Assembly: GCF_900129665.1 (NCBI RefSeq)
Contig: NZ_FQWL01000004.1
Location: forward strand, 1 to 64,000
Source: Flagellimonas flava
Lineage (GTDB): Bacteria > Bacteroidota > Bacteroidia > Flavobacteriales > Flavobacteriaceae
Reading direction: 5' to 3'
Length of the DNA stretch: 64,000 bases
A model generated the notes under the pieces. That model searched no databases, had not been told where the DNA came from, and worked only from the letters and a program-made list of their open reading frames with translations. Both the position numbers and the translations under genes were made by a program. Positions 27,025 through 36,520 of the stretch are shown one piece after another (positions within the stretch are counted from its first letter, which is position 1; each line of letters opens with the position of its first letter).

Positions 27025-30000
27025 ATGGAAAAAAACCTATTTCCATATGATCACCTTCGTGATTTTATGGATAAAACTAAACAGGTGATGAAGTACCTAA
27101 CGCTATTTTTGCTCCTCTTCACGCTTTACTCTTACACCGATTCCTATTCGCAGAATACCAAACTTAGGCTGAATTTAAAAGACGCCACCTTGTTGGACAT
27201 GATTAGGAACATTGAAAGTCAAAGCGAGTTTGTCTTTATGTACGGGGATGATCTTTTACCGGTGCTGAGCAATGAAAGATTGGATTTCAAGGTTAGAAAT
27301 TTGACCATAGAGAACACCTTGGACCGATATTTTAAAGGTAGGGAAATTGCTTATTTCCTAAGTGGCAGACAGGTGGTACTAAGAAAAAATGAGACAGTCC
27401 AAAAATTCTCAGAATTACCGGATGTGCAGTATACGGTTTCGGGAATCGTAAGTGATGAGGCAGGACCACTGCCCGGTGCAAGTATTGTAATAAAGGGCAC
27501 AACTACGGGAACTACAACAGATTTTGATGGGAATTATTCCATTGAGGTGCCGAGTTCGGATGCCGTTCTGGTTGTAAGTTACATTGGGTACACCACTTCG
27601 GAAGTGCCTGTAAATGGGCAGACCGCGGTTAATGTTGTGCTTAAGGAAGACGCCCAGGCTTTGGAAGAAGTCGTGGTTACCGCCCTAGGTTTTGAGGTGA
27701 GAACCGATAAACTGGGAAGTGCGGTTTCGAGTGTAAGACCAGACGCGCTGGTACGTTCCGGGGAGACTTCCGTTGCCAACGCCATACAAGGAAAAATGGC
27801 CGGGGTAAATATTACCCGTAGTACGGGAGATCCAGGATCGGGTTCCAATATTAGAATTAGAGGAGCCAACACTATTTTCGGAAGCACCCAACCTCTTATC
27901 ATTGTCGATGGTATTCCGATCAATAATAACAATACCAGCGGAGGAGGAAGTAGCGCCACAGGAAATGGTACCTCCCAACAATCCCGTTTAAATGACATCA
28001 ACCCGAATGATATTGAGACGCTACAGGTGCTAAAAGGAGCATCTGCCGCTGCCCTTTGGGGCTCTAGGGCCTCTAACGGTGTGGTGGTCATAACCACTAA
28101 ATCAGGAAGGAAAGGATTCCGCATTTCGCTGAAAAGTACAGTGGCGATCGACAAAGTCAACGCCACACAGAAATTGCAGTCCACCTTTGGTCAAGGAAGG
28201 GGAGGTCTATATCGCAGTGGAACTGAGATCCGGTCTTGGGGTGACGAAATTGCCGCCAGAGCAGGTGGTGAGGATGCATTCGATACAAGCGGGGCATTTT
28301 TCATCGGGGACCAAACAGGGAGAACCTATTATCCCGTGGCTAACGGTACAGCTGATAATCCCAGCGGAGGAAAGAACTCCAGAGAGACATTCAATGACAA
28401 AAACTTTGATCAGGTATTTCAAGAGGGAATTCTCTTAGAACAGTCATTAAGCCTAAGTGCGGGAGATGACCAAAGCTCTCTCTTTTTTAGTTTAGGCAAT
28501 ACCGACCAAGATGGGGTAATCCGCAATAACGATTATAAAAGGCATACGGTCAATATTAGTGCCTCCAGAAAATTCAATGATTACTTAAGCCTGAAGTTGA
28601 AGGGTAAATATTCCAGAATAAGTGCAAATAGAATCCAGCAAAATTCTAATGTCGCGGGGATACTACTGGGCTTGTATAGAACCCCTGCTGACTTTGACAA
28701 CCAAGACTTTACGGGAACTTTTGTGGACGACACCGGAGCTGAGACACCAGGTCGCCATAGGGCCTATAGAAATGGAATTGGGCAAAGCAACCGTCCACGG
28801 TATAACAACCCACAATGGACTACGGATCGTCAGAAAGCACCAAATATTGTCAATCGACATATTTATTCCGCCGACTTGGATATTTTTCCGGTCGAAGGTA
28901 TGAACATTAAGCTCAGAGGTGGTGTGGATACTTACAATGACCGTAGATCATATCTGTATCCAATTGGCTCGGCACGAACGTCAACTCCTCCGGTGAGCAG
29001 GATAGATGGTAGTTTGGTGTTCGATAATATCGCGGAAACGGAGTTGAATTTTGACGCCATTATTAAGTACGACACTGATATAACAGAAGATATTACTTCG
29101 TCTTTTATCTTGGGATGGAACATCAATGATAGGAAGTTCAATAGGGAAACTTCCTATGGCAATGAGTTTATTGCGGACAGGGAACTGTTCAACCTATCCA
29201 ATTCTAGAGTAATCGGCTCGGAAAATTTCCGTTCCCATATTCGCTCAAACAGAGGTTACTCCACAGCTAATTTTGGGTTATTCGATCAGTTGTACATCGA
29301 TTTGTCCGGTACTGTGGAAGCTGCTTCCACCATTTCGGACCCTTTCTTTTACCCATCTGCTTCGGCAGCCTGGCAGTTCACAAATTCCGGATTGATCTCT
29401 GAAGATAGTTTCATGAGCTTCGGAAAAGTGAGGTTGAGCTGGGGTAAAGTGGGTATCCAACCAAGAGCTTATGGGAACTCTACCAATTTTGAAGGTGATT
29501 TCACCTATAACTCCGGTGTTGCGGGAGGCTTGAACTCGGTCTCCAATGGGGGTGGATTGCGACTCAATAACCTATTGGGTAATCCAACCCTAAAACCTGA
29601 AATAAAAACGGAAATCGAAGGTGGTTTGGAGCTGCGATTTTTCGACAATTTACTTTCCACCAGTTTTACCTATTATACCAACGAGGTGAAGGATATCCTC
29701 TTGGAAATAGATACGGCGCCAAGTTTCGGATTTCAGCGATTTTATACCAATGGGGCTACCATAGAAAACCGTGGATTCGAATTTGAATTCAATGCCAATT
29801 GGCTGCAATCCAGTGAGGATTGGACTTTCTCCACCTATGGGAACTTTGCCAGAAATAGAAATGAAGTAACCAGTCTTTTGGGAGCCGAAGTGCAACAATT
29901 AACTGGATTTGGTACAGGTGATTCCGTTGCAGCCGAAGGCTTCCAAATGGGGGCCATTTTTGGAGGAAAACTACCTAGGGATGATAACGGAAACATCATT

Positions 30001-30627
30001 TTGGACGATAATGGTTTCCCAGAGGGTGAGCCCGAATATGATGTTATCGGTGACCCCAATCCGGAATGGACCGCAGGACTTGGATTTAATGTAGGTTACA
30101 AGAACCTTGCTATGAATGTCTTGTTTGAACATTCGCAAGGAGGTGACTTCTATGACATTACCCGACAAATTAATGCCAGGTACGGAAGAGCTGAGGTAAC
30201 CGGGAACATCGTTACCATTCCTACGGATGGAATAGTCGATTTTGATGGAAATTCCTATAGTGCCGGAGACCGTGTGCGTGGTAATCTCTATGATTTTGGA
30301 GGCGGCAATGTCTTACTGAATGAACCATGGTATGATGGCAACGGAGCTGATAATAGAGGATTTAGCGAACTATGGCTTCAAGATGCCACCTGGACACGAC
30401 TCAGGGAACTGTCCTTGACCTATTCGTTTGGTGAGAAGTTTTTGGAAAAGATCAAACTCTCCTCTGCAAGCATCGGAGTAACGGGAAGAAATTTATTCTT
30501 ATGGACAGATGTTATCGGAAATGACCCGGATAAGAACTTTGCAGGTGTTGGAAATTCCAGAGGACTGGATTATTACACCAACCCGTCCACAAAGTCGTAC
30601 CTGTTCAATCTTAACTTAACATTTTAA
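27025..30627 (+). CDS. SusC/RagA family TonB-dependent transporter with STN domain (locus 2)
   Basis: 1200 residues. A signal anchor region near residues 20-42 ends SYSQ. Then an STN domain (about 43-120), a carboxypeptidase-regulatory-like domain (GASIVIKGTTTGTTTDFDGNY near 155), a TonB plug (IIVDGIPI, then LKGASAAALWGSRASNGVVVITTKSG-type signature split by my limit) and the barrel. ATG 27025 is chosen; the TTG at 26998 would run through the leader. With the SusD-like lipoprotein that follows it forms an energy-driven outer-membrane importer. The enzymes downstream suggest that its cargo is peptide-like, as for the related RagAB of P. gingivalis. Confidence 0.94.
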   Translation: MEKNLFPYDHLRDFMDKTKQVMKYLTLFLLLFTLYSYTDSYSQNTKLRLNLKDATLLDMIRNIESQSEFVFMYGDDLLPVLSNERLDFKVRNLTIENTLDRYFKGREIAYFLSGRQVVLRKNETVQKFSELPDVQYTVSGIVSDEAGPLPGASIVIKGTTTGTTTDFDGNYSIEVPSSDAVLVVSYIGYTTSEVPVNGQTAVNVVLKEDAQALEEVVVTALGFEVRTDKLGSAVSSVRPDALVRSGETSVANAIQGKMAGVNITRSTGDPGSGSNIRIRGANTIFGSTQPLIIVDGIPINNNNTSGGGSSATGNGTSQQSRLNDINPNDIETLQVLKGASAAALWGSRASNGVVVITTKSGRKGFRISLKSTVAIDKVNATQKLQSTFGQGRGGLYRSGTEIRSWGDEIAARAGGEDAFDTSGAFFIGDQTGRTYYPVANGTADNPSGGKNSRETFNDKNFDQVFQEGILLEQSLSLSAGDDQSSLFFSLGNTDQDGVIRNNDYKRHTVNISASRKFNDYLSLKLKGKYSRISANRIQQNSNVAGILLGLYRTPADFDNQDFTGTFVDDTGAETPGRHRAYRNGIGQSNRPRYNNPQWTTDRQKAPNIVNRHIYSADLDIFPVEGMNIKLRGGVDTYNDRRSYLYPIGSARTSTPPVSRIDGSLVFDNIAETELNFDAIIKYDTDITEDITSSFILGWNINDRKFNRETSYGNEFIADRELFNLSNSRVIGSENFRSHIRSNRGYSTANFGLFDQLYIDLSGTVEAASTISDPFFYPSASAAWQFTNSGLISEDSFMSFGKVRLSWGKVGIQPRAYGNSTNFEGDFTYNSGVAGGLNSVSNGGGLRLNNLLGNPTLKPEIKTEIEGGLELRFFDNLLSTSFTYYTNEVKDILLEIDTAPSFGFQRFYTNGATIENRGFEFEFNANWLQSSEDWTFSTYGNFARNRNEVTSLLGAEVQQLTGFGTGDSVAAEGFQMGAIFGGKLPRDDNGNIILDDNGFPEGEPEYDVIGDPNPEWTAGLGFNVGYKNLAMNVLFEHSQGGDFYDITRQINARYGRAEVTGNIVTIPTDGIVDFDGNSYSAGDRVRGNLYDFGGGNVLLNEPWYDGNGADNRGFSELWLQDATWTRLRELSLTYSFGEKFLEKIKLSSASIGVTGRNLFLWTDVIGNDPDKNFAGVGNSRGLDYYTNPSTKSYLFNLNLTF

Positions 30628-30641
30628 ACCACTTGAGAGTC

Positions 30642-32033
30642 ATGAAAGTATATAAAATGGTTTTAATCGCGGTCTTGTTGTTGGTTTCTTGCCAGAGCGC
30701 CGTGGACGATATAAATGAGAACCCAAACCAAATTGGGGATGTTGATGGCAGTGCCATATTTACCGGTATTCAACTGGCTGATGTGTCGGCGCAAATGGGA
30801 TTCCTTAATTGGGCCGGGGGTGTTGTGGCCGGATACTTTGTGGGTGATGGCCGACTTAGTACCATCCAAGACTATGGATATAATAATACCGATTCCGATA
30901 CGCCTTGGTCCAATATCTATATTGGAGTTGTGAATCAGGCGCGCAAGATCAGAAGCGGAATTGATGTGACCAATAGGGATTTCTTCTTTGGAGCGTCAAA
31001 GGTTATGGAAGCCCATGCTTTGGGCACTGCGACCAATGTTTTTGGAGATATTCCCTTTACGGAGGCTGGCAATGAGGATATTCCAAATCCGACCTACGAT
31101 GGTCAGGTTGCGGTTTATGGGGAACTTCAGGCGCTGTTGGATAGTGCCATTTCAGATTTACAAGCTTCTGGTGTTTCCGGAGGAATTGCAGAGGATTTGT
31201 TGTATGGCGGTAGTTCAGCAGATTGGATAAAAGCGGCCTATACCTTAAAGGCAAGGTTCTATTTGGATGTTGGGGATTATGCAAGTGCAATTTCCGCCGC
31301 GCAAAGTGGTATAGCGAATGCATCTGAAACTATGCAGTATATCCCAGCAACTCCTGGAGTAGGAGGGGGCAACAATTTTTTAAATGAATTGTTGAACAGT
31401 TCCACATTTGGTGGAGATATCAGTGCTGAAGGAACTTTCCTGATCGAATTGATAGGTACAGGAGCTGAAAGTCGAAACAATGCAAAAACAGATGAGGTAG
31501 ATCGTTTTGCGTATTACTATGATGGAACGGCAATCAATTTAGCTGGAATAGCGGCCCCGGATGAACCCATGAAGCAAATTTCTTTGGAAGAAAATACCCT
31601 AATATGGGCCGAAGCTTTGGCCCGAGGCGGGGCAGGAAGCTTTGATGCTGCTTTGGCCAAACTAAACGAGCACCGAGCCAATCTTAGGGCAGGGGAATTT
31701 TTCACAATTACAACAGGAATCTATGAGGATTATGTTTCTGCCGATTTTGAAAATGGGGGAATCGAAAACTTGGATGGATCTTTATCGCGTGAAGATGCTT
31801 TGCTACGGGAGGTAATTGAAGAACGTTATGTCACTTTCTTCAATCAGATTTTGGGCTTCAACGATTTAAGAAGAACCAAAAAAGACCCAGCTGCCCTACA
31901 AGTACCAGTACCATTTAACTCTGGGGCCCAACATCCAGAACGGTTTTTATATCCGTTTTCAGAGGAAAACACCAATGGAGCCAATGTTCCTCAAATCGCG
32001 GACATTTTTGTAAAGACCCCCATAAATCAATAA
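30642..32033 (+). CDS. SusD-like substrate-binding lipoprotein (SusD-like_2 type, locus 2)
   Basis: 463 residues. Lipoprotein signal with Cys17 (LLVSC). NENPN near the mature N-terminus, ADVSAQMGFLNWAGGV, and the C-terminal EERYVTFFNQILGFNDLRR motif fit the shorter SusD-like_2 group rather than the classical RagB/SusD group at 13211. It caps the SusC channel and holds substrate. ATG 30642 is used; the TTG at 30633 adds three residues. It is followed by a 28-base perfect palindrome, then the M14 peptidase gene. Confidence 0.88.
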   Translation: MKVYKMVLIAVLLLVSCQSAVDDINENPNQIGDVDGSAIFTGIQLADVSAQMGFLNWAGGVVAGYFVGDGRLSTIQDYGYNNTDSDTPWSNIYIGVVNQARKIRSGIDVTNRDFFFGASKVMEAHALGTATNVFGDIPFTEAGNEDIPNPTYDGQVAVYGELQALLDSAISDLQASGVSGGIAEDLLYGGSSADWIKAAYTLKARFYLDVGDYASAISAAQSGIANASETMQYIPATPGVGGGNNFLNELLNSSTFGGDISAEGTFLIELIGTGAESRNNAKTDEVDRFAYYYDGTAINLAGIAAPDEPMKQISLEENTLIWAEALARGGAGSFDAALAKLNEHRANLRAGEFFTITTGIYEDYVSADFENGGIENLDGSLSREDALLREVIEERYVTFFNQILGFNDLRRTKKDPAALQVPVPFNSGAQHPERFLYPFSEENTNGANVPQIADIFVKTPINQ

Positions 32034-32087
32034 TAGGAATTTGAATTAGTTTGAGTTTGTAGTTCTTATGTCTCGCTTTTTACAGCA

Positions 32088-32115
32088 GACCGTTCCAAGT
32101 TAACTTGGAACGGTC
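32088..32115. terminator. 28-base perfect palindrome after susD (locus 2)
   Basis: GACCGTTCCAAGTT is followed directly by its exact reverse complement. As RNA it would make a strong hairpin, but there is no T-run on the + strand, so it may be a partial terminator that lowers expression of the downstream enzymes, a processing site, or an operator. Confidence 0.5.
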
Positions 32116-32215
32116 GGCATGGGGGCTAAGATTCATTCGGTGCCAATGGTTTGGTAGTGGGAAACAGTCCAATCTTTTTGGTATTCAATAATTCTAAGCA
32201 CAATAACCACCGTAA

Positions 32216-33379
32216 ATGTCAGTCCAACATCTAATTATATCAATGGTATGCGTCTTTATTTGCCTATCATGTCAGGAAAGGGATCAGGTTTATTTCGATG
32301 CCTCTTTTGATGGTGCGCGTTTAGGTGCGGTTAAAAAGATGGGCGTAGATAGATATGAGGCCCAAGTGCGACCTGCGTTTGAACCGGTTAACCCGAGTCC
32401 ATGGTATGCTTTCACGGTTCAATCGGAAAAACTACATACAATTCAATTGAAGTTGAAATATGGAAAATACCAACATCGGTATATTCCAAAGATAAGTTCA
32501 GATGGTAACCATTGGCAACCCTTAGATACCTCTTTGGTAAGGGTAGACACCATAGGTCATTCGGCTACCTTGACGCTTAAAGTGGGACCAGAAAAACATT
32601 TTGTGGCTGCCCAAGAAATTGAAAGTGCTGAGGATACCTTCTTTTGGGCCAAGCAAAAAGCGAAAGAAAATCCGAACTCCCAATTGGAAATTGCAGGAAA
32701 CACTGTGAAAGGAAATCCCAATTACGTTTTAATTCATGAACAAGAGAAACCTAAGGATTTTATTGTCCTAGTGGCGCGTCAACACCCACCTGAAATACCA
32801 GGTGGAACCATTGGTTTTAAAAGTTTCTACGAAACCCTTTTGTCCGAAACCACCACGGCAAAGGAATTTCGAAAGCATTTCAACATTTATGCTTTTCCAC
32901 TGTTAAACCCGGATGGGGCGGATAGTGGAAACTGGCGACATAATGCTAATGGGATAGATTTAAACAGGGATTGGGTGGCATTTTCACAACCAGAAACGCA
33001 AACGGTCAGGGACTTTGTGGATCATAAAATTGCAGAAGGACAAAAAATCCGCTTTGCTCTGGATTTTCACACCTCTCATAGCGGGCCCTATGTTTTGGTC
33101 CTCGACTCTATAAATGAGGTGAAAACAAAAAAAATAATCCCCAACTGGATTAAAAATATTGAATCAACCACCTCTTTGAAGGTTGAGGTTAGACGAAGAA
33201 GCCAAGAACTTCCCTATTGCTATAACTTTTTTTACAATACCTATCAGGCAGAAGCGGTTACCTATGAAGATGGAGATGAAGATAATCGTGATACCATAAA
33301 AGAAAGAGGTCGCATCTATGCCACTCAACTCATGGAAGTCCTTTTGGAAAAATCGGCAAAAAATGAATTCTATGAATAA
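32216..33379 (+). CDS. M14 family zinc carboxypeptidase lipoprotein (first copy)
   Basis: 387 residues. A lipoprotein-like signal ends at Cys19. An N-terminal beta domain (about 25-130) precedes the M14 catalytic domain: zinc ligands His190 and Glu193 in RQHPPE and His285 in LDFHTSH, RHNANGIDLNRDW with the substrate-binding Arg/Asn region (241-253), and catalytic Glu351 in VTYEDGDED. This is the cytosolic-carboxypeptidase-like M14 layout (N-domain plus peptidase) but with an export signal. It should remove C-terminal residues from peptides in the periplasm or at the surface. It overlaps the next gene by eight bases and is paralogous to the gene at 37851. Confidence 0.9.
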   Translation: MSVQHLIISMVCVFICLSCQERDQVYFDASFDGARLGAVKKMGVDRYEAQVRPAFEPVNPSPWYAFTVQSEKLHTIQLKLKYGKYQHRYIPKISSDGNHWQPLDTSLVRVDTIGHSATLTLKVGPEKHFVAAQEIESAEDTFFWAKQKAKENPNSQLEIAGNTVKGNPNYVLIHEQEKPKDFIVLVARQHPPEIPGGTIGFKSFYETLLSETTTAKEFRKHFNIYAFPLLNPDGADSGNWRHNANGIDLNRDWVAFSQPETQTVRDFVDHKIAEGQKIRFALDFHTSHSGPYVLVLDSINEVKTKKIIPNWIKNIESTTSLKVEVRRRSQELPYCYNFFYNTYQAEAVTYEDGDEDNRDTIKERGRIYATQLMEVLLEKSAKNEFYE

Positions 33380-34940
33380 AAGGCTTTTGTTTCTTGGTAC
33401 ATTTTTTTTGACTATGGTCTCCTGTTCAAAGCCTATTATTGAGGCTGATATCCTCATACGTAACGGAAGGGTATACAATGGATTTGAGGATGGGGAAACG
33501 AATGATGTGATTGTCGTCAAAGGAGATAAGATCCTTTTTATAGGTGGAGAGAAGGATGTCAGTATTAAAGCCAAAAAGATCATTGATGCCACAGGTCTTA
33601 TTGTTTCTCCTGGCTTTATTGACCCACATACCCATGCCGATCGGGATTTAAACAAACCCAAGACCTCCCACAACCTGCCCTTTATAATGCAAGGTGTTAC
33701 CACTGTGGTAGCGGGTAATGATGGAGATAGTTTTTTTCCGGCTAGGACTTATGTGGACAAATACGAAAAACAGGGTATTGGCACCAACGCTATTTTATTG
33801 ATAGGCCATGAAACCATGAGGAAAGAAGTTATTGGTTTGAGCGATCGAGTGGCAACAGACAACGAAATCACCGAAATGAAAAAACTCCTCAAAAAAGAAA
33901 TGAACGATGCCGGTAATTTTGGAATGTCAACAGGCTTGTTCTATGCTCCCGGAAGTTATTCCGAAACCAAAGAAGTAATTGAACTGGCAAAGACCTGTGC
34001 CGAAAATGGTGGGATATATGATACCCACTTAAGGGACGAAAGCTCCTATACCGTTGGTTTAATTGCCGCAGTGGAAGAAGCCCTAGAAATTGGCAGGCAG
34101 GCTAAATTGCCCATTCATATTTCACACATTAAATGTTTGGGAGTCGATGTTTGGGGCCAAAGCGATACAATCATTTCAATGGTGGAAAAGGCACGGAAAA
34201 ATGGCGTGGAAATTACCGCAAACCAGTACCCATATGAAGCCTCTGCTACAGGACTTAGAGCTGCCACAACACCAAAATGGGCTCAAAGCGGTGGAACGGA
34301 TTCACTATTGATTCGATTTGACGATCCAAAACTTAAACAACGAATTTTAAAAGAGACCAAAAACAATATTAGACGCAGAGGCGGGCCGGAATCTTTGTTG
34401 GTTGTTGTTACCGCAAACCCAAACTATCGTAACAAAACACTACTTCAAATTGCACAAGAGTTAAACTTGTCCCCGGAAGAAGCTGTATATAAAGTGTTGC
34501 GAACAAAAGGAATTGCAAGGGTGGCTTCATTTAATATGTCCAACTATGATATTCAGCAGTTCATGAAAATGGATTGGGTAACAACGGGCTCCGATGGAAA
34601 TACTGGACACCCCAGAAAGTACGGCTCGTTTCCTAGAAAATATAACAAGTATGTAAAAGAGGACCGGATTTTGGATTTGCCCAATTTTATCAAAAATAGT
34701 TCGTCCAAAACCGCCGAAATCTTCAAGATCCCAAATAGGGGAAAACTTAAGGAAGGATATTTTGCAGACATTATTTTGTTCAATCCGCAAACTTTTAGAG
34801 ATCGAGCTGATTATAAAAATGCTTTTCACTATGCAGAGGGACTGGAGTATTCCATTATTAATGGAAAACTCGCAGTTGAAAAAGGAGAGTATACCGATGG
34901 CCTATTCGGGAGGGTTTTAAGAAAAAACAATGCAAACTAG
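33372..34940 (+). CDS. N-acyl-D-amino-acid deacylase (D-aminoacylase) lipoprotein
   Basis: 522 residues. A lipoprotein signal ends at Cys18 (MVSC). The amidohydrolase domain carries His86-x-His88 (GFIDPHTHAD), His219 (THLRDE), His249 (PIHISH) and catalytic Asp408 (TTGSDGNTGHPRKYGSFPR), the D-aminoacylase pattern, including the YAPGSY stretch. It hydrolyses N-acyl-D-amino acids to D-amino acid plus acid. The usual metal-bridging Cys in GNCG is Asp117 (GNDG) here, so the metal site is altered, which may change metal or substrate. ATG 33372 is chosen because it gives a clean lipoprotein signal and overlaps the preceding stop (ATGAATAAA); ATG 33363 is an alternative. Same operon as the racemase that follows 18 bases later. 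Confidence 0.88.
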   Translation: MNKRLLFLGTFFLTMVSCSKPIIEADILIRNGRVYNGFEDGETNDVIVVKGDKILFIGGEKDVSIKAKKIIDATGLIVSPGFIDPHTHADRDLNKPKTSHNLPFIMQGVTTVVAGNDGDSFFPARTYVDKYEKQGIGTNAILLIGHETMRKEVIGLSDRVATDNEITEMKKLLKKEMNDAGNFGMSTGLFYAPGSYSETKEVIELAKTCAENGGIYDTHLRDESSYTVGLIAAVEEALEIGRQAKLPIHISHIKCLGVDVWGQSDTIISMVEKARKNGVEITANQYPYEASATGLRAATTPKWAQSGGTDSLLIRFDDPKLKQRILKETKNNIRRRGGPESLLVVVTANPNYRNKTLLQIAQELNLSPEEAVYKVLRTKGIARVASFNMSNYDIQQFMKMDWVTTGSDGNTGHPRKYGSFPRKYNKYVKEDRILDLPNFIKNSSSKTAEIFKIPNRGKLKEGYFADIILFNPQTFRDRADYKNAFHYAEGLEYSIINGKLAVEKGEYTDGLFGRVLRKNNAN

Positions 34941-34958
34941 ATCAAAAGATAAAACAGA

Positions 34959-36500
34959 ATGGAAAAGCTGAAAAGATACTTTCTATTTGTCCTGGGCACT
35001 ATACTTGTAGCAGGCTGCAAGGAGGAACCCAAAAGGGAAATAGTGATTCACGGTGAAACCAAAACGGACATTGTCACCACGATTATTCAGGAAGAGGATA
35101 ATTTTTACCATATAGACTTTGAAAACTACCCGAGTTCGAACAAATCCTTACCAATTGGAGTTTTCGATTCTGGAACAGGAGGATTGACCGTGCTAAAGGC
35201 CATTATTAACTATGACGAGAATCACAATGGGTCACATGAAAAAGGAGGGGATGGTGAACTCGATTTTAAGAAAGAAGCCTTTATCTACCTAGGAGACCAG
35301 GCCAATATGCCCTACGGAAATTATTCCAGCGTGGGAAAGGTAGACCTGCTTAAGGAGCATATTATTAAGGATGCACAATTTCTCTTGGGAAACAAATACT
35401 ATTCAAACCGTTTGGACCGGTCACCAAACATGGATAAAAAACCAGTCAAAGCTTTGGTCATCGCGTGCAATACGGCAACGGCCTATGGTAAGAACTATAT
35501 TGAAGAATTTTTGCAAAAAGCGAATCTTGATATCAAGGTCATTGGAGTTATAGACGCGGGTGTAAGGGGAACTTTGGATGGAATAGGTAAGAACGAGGAT
35601 GCCATAGTGGGTGTACTGGCCACAGCAGGGACGGTGGCTTCAAAGGGATATCGTAATACCTTGTTGGAACTTAAGGATAAAATGGGCTACACTGGAAAAA
35701 TTGAGGTGTTTTCCCAAGGCGGAGTTGGAATCGCAGAGGCCGTCGACGAAGACCCTGATTACTTTGACAAAAATCTAAGAAAACCACGAGATGCCTACAA
35801 AGGACCAAGCTTGAAGGGGGAACTCAAAATTGAACGTACCCTGTTTGATATCTATAACTTCGATTTCGATGACAGCAAAATGCTTTGTGACAGTGAAAAG
35901 AGTGATGATTGTTCCATCCTTCAAATAAACGATGCGGAAAATTATGTGCGCTACCATCTGGTTACCCTTATGGAACAGATTCGGCAATCCAATACCACAA
36001 ACCAATTGAAATCCTTGATTTTGGGCTGCACACACTACCCTTATATGACCAAGGAAATTGAGAAGGTACTTGGCGAGCTCTATAACTATAAATCAAAAGA
36101 TGGGAACTATTTATATCGACCTTATATGGTTGAGAAAATTGCCTTGGTAGATCCGGCCGTGGATACAGCCAAGGAGCTTTTTGCCCACCTAAAGGAGCAG
36201 TCCCTTTTTAATACCAATGGCAAGATGGAGGAGAGCGAGTTTTTTATCAGCGTGACCAATAGGGACAACAAGGCAAATATTATAGATAGCTTGGGCCGTT
36301 TTCCTTACGACTTTAAATATGGAAGAAATGCTGGGGAGATCCAGCAATATGTAAAGATGGTTCCCTTTAGTCGAGATAATGTTTCCGATGCTATTTTAGA
36401 CCGGTTTCAAAAGCAGATACCTCGGGTGTATAAACTGATGGAGGCGTTCAATGCGTCCAATGAAAAGTGCACGGAACTTCACGAGAGCGATAAGATCTAA
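34959..36500 (+). CDS. Glutamate racemase family lipoprotein (extracytoplasmic MurI-like)
   Basis: 513 residues. A lipoprotein signal ends at Cys20 (LVAGC). The rest is a cofactor-free MurI-type racemase: GVFDSGTGGLTVL with Asp70 and Ser71, GDQANMPYG with Tyr119, first catalytic Cys170 in IACNTAT, second catalytic Cys357 in LGCTHYP. All key residues are kept, so it should be active as D/L-glutamate racemase. It is nearly twice the usual 260-290 residues, because of insertions at about 84-107 and 262-347 and a long C-terminus. MurI is normally cytoplasmic and makes D-glutamate for cell wall; a lipoprotein form cannot do that. Between a D-aminoacylase and a glutamate symporter its likely role is turning scavenged D-glutamate into L-glutamate. 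Confidence 0.88.
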   Translation: MEKLKRYFLFVLGTILVAGCKEEPKREIVIHGETKTDIVTTIIQEEDNFYHIDFENYPSSNKSLPIGVFDSGTGGLTVLKAIINYDENHNGSHEKGGDGELDFKKEAFIYLGDQANMPYGNYSSVGKVDLLKEHIIKDAQFLLGNKYYSNRLDRSPNMDKKPVKALVIACNTATAYGKNYIEEFLQKANLDIKVIGVIDAGVRGTLDGIGKNEDAIVGVLATAGTVASKGYRNTLLELKDKMGYTGKIEVFSQGGVGIAEAVDEDPDYFDKNLRKPRDAYKGPSLKGELKIERTLFDIYNFDFDDSKMLCDSEKSDDCSILQINDAENYVRYHLVTLMEQIRQSNTTNQLKSLILGCTHYPYMTKEIEKVLGELYNYKSKDGNYLYRPYMVEKIALVDPAVDTAKELFAHLKEQSLFNTNGKMEESEFFISVTNRDNKANIIDSLGRFPYDFKYGRNAGEIQQYVKMVPFSRDNVSDAILDRFQKQIPRVYKLMEAFNASNEKCTELHESDKI

Positions 36501-36520
36501 TATTTCAAAAAATCTGAGCC

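Noticed and set aside
27579-28184. 201-codon open frame antisense to the second susC gene
   Set aside because: Shadow of the TonB plug coding sequence.
34959-36500. Aspartate racemase instead of glutamate racemase
   Set aside because: The ACNTAT and GCTHYP motifs are of the glutamate type; aspartate racemases usually have ACNTAH and GCTE.
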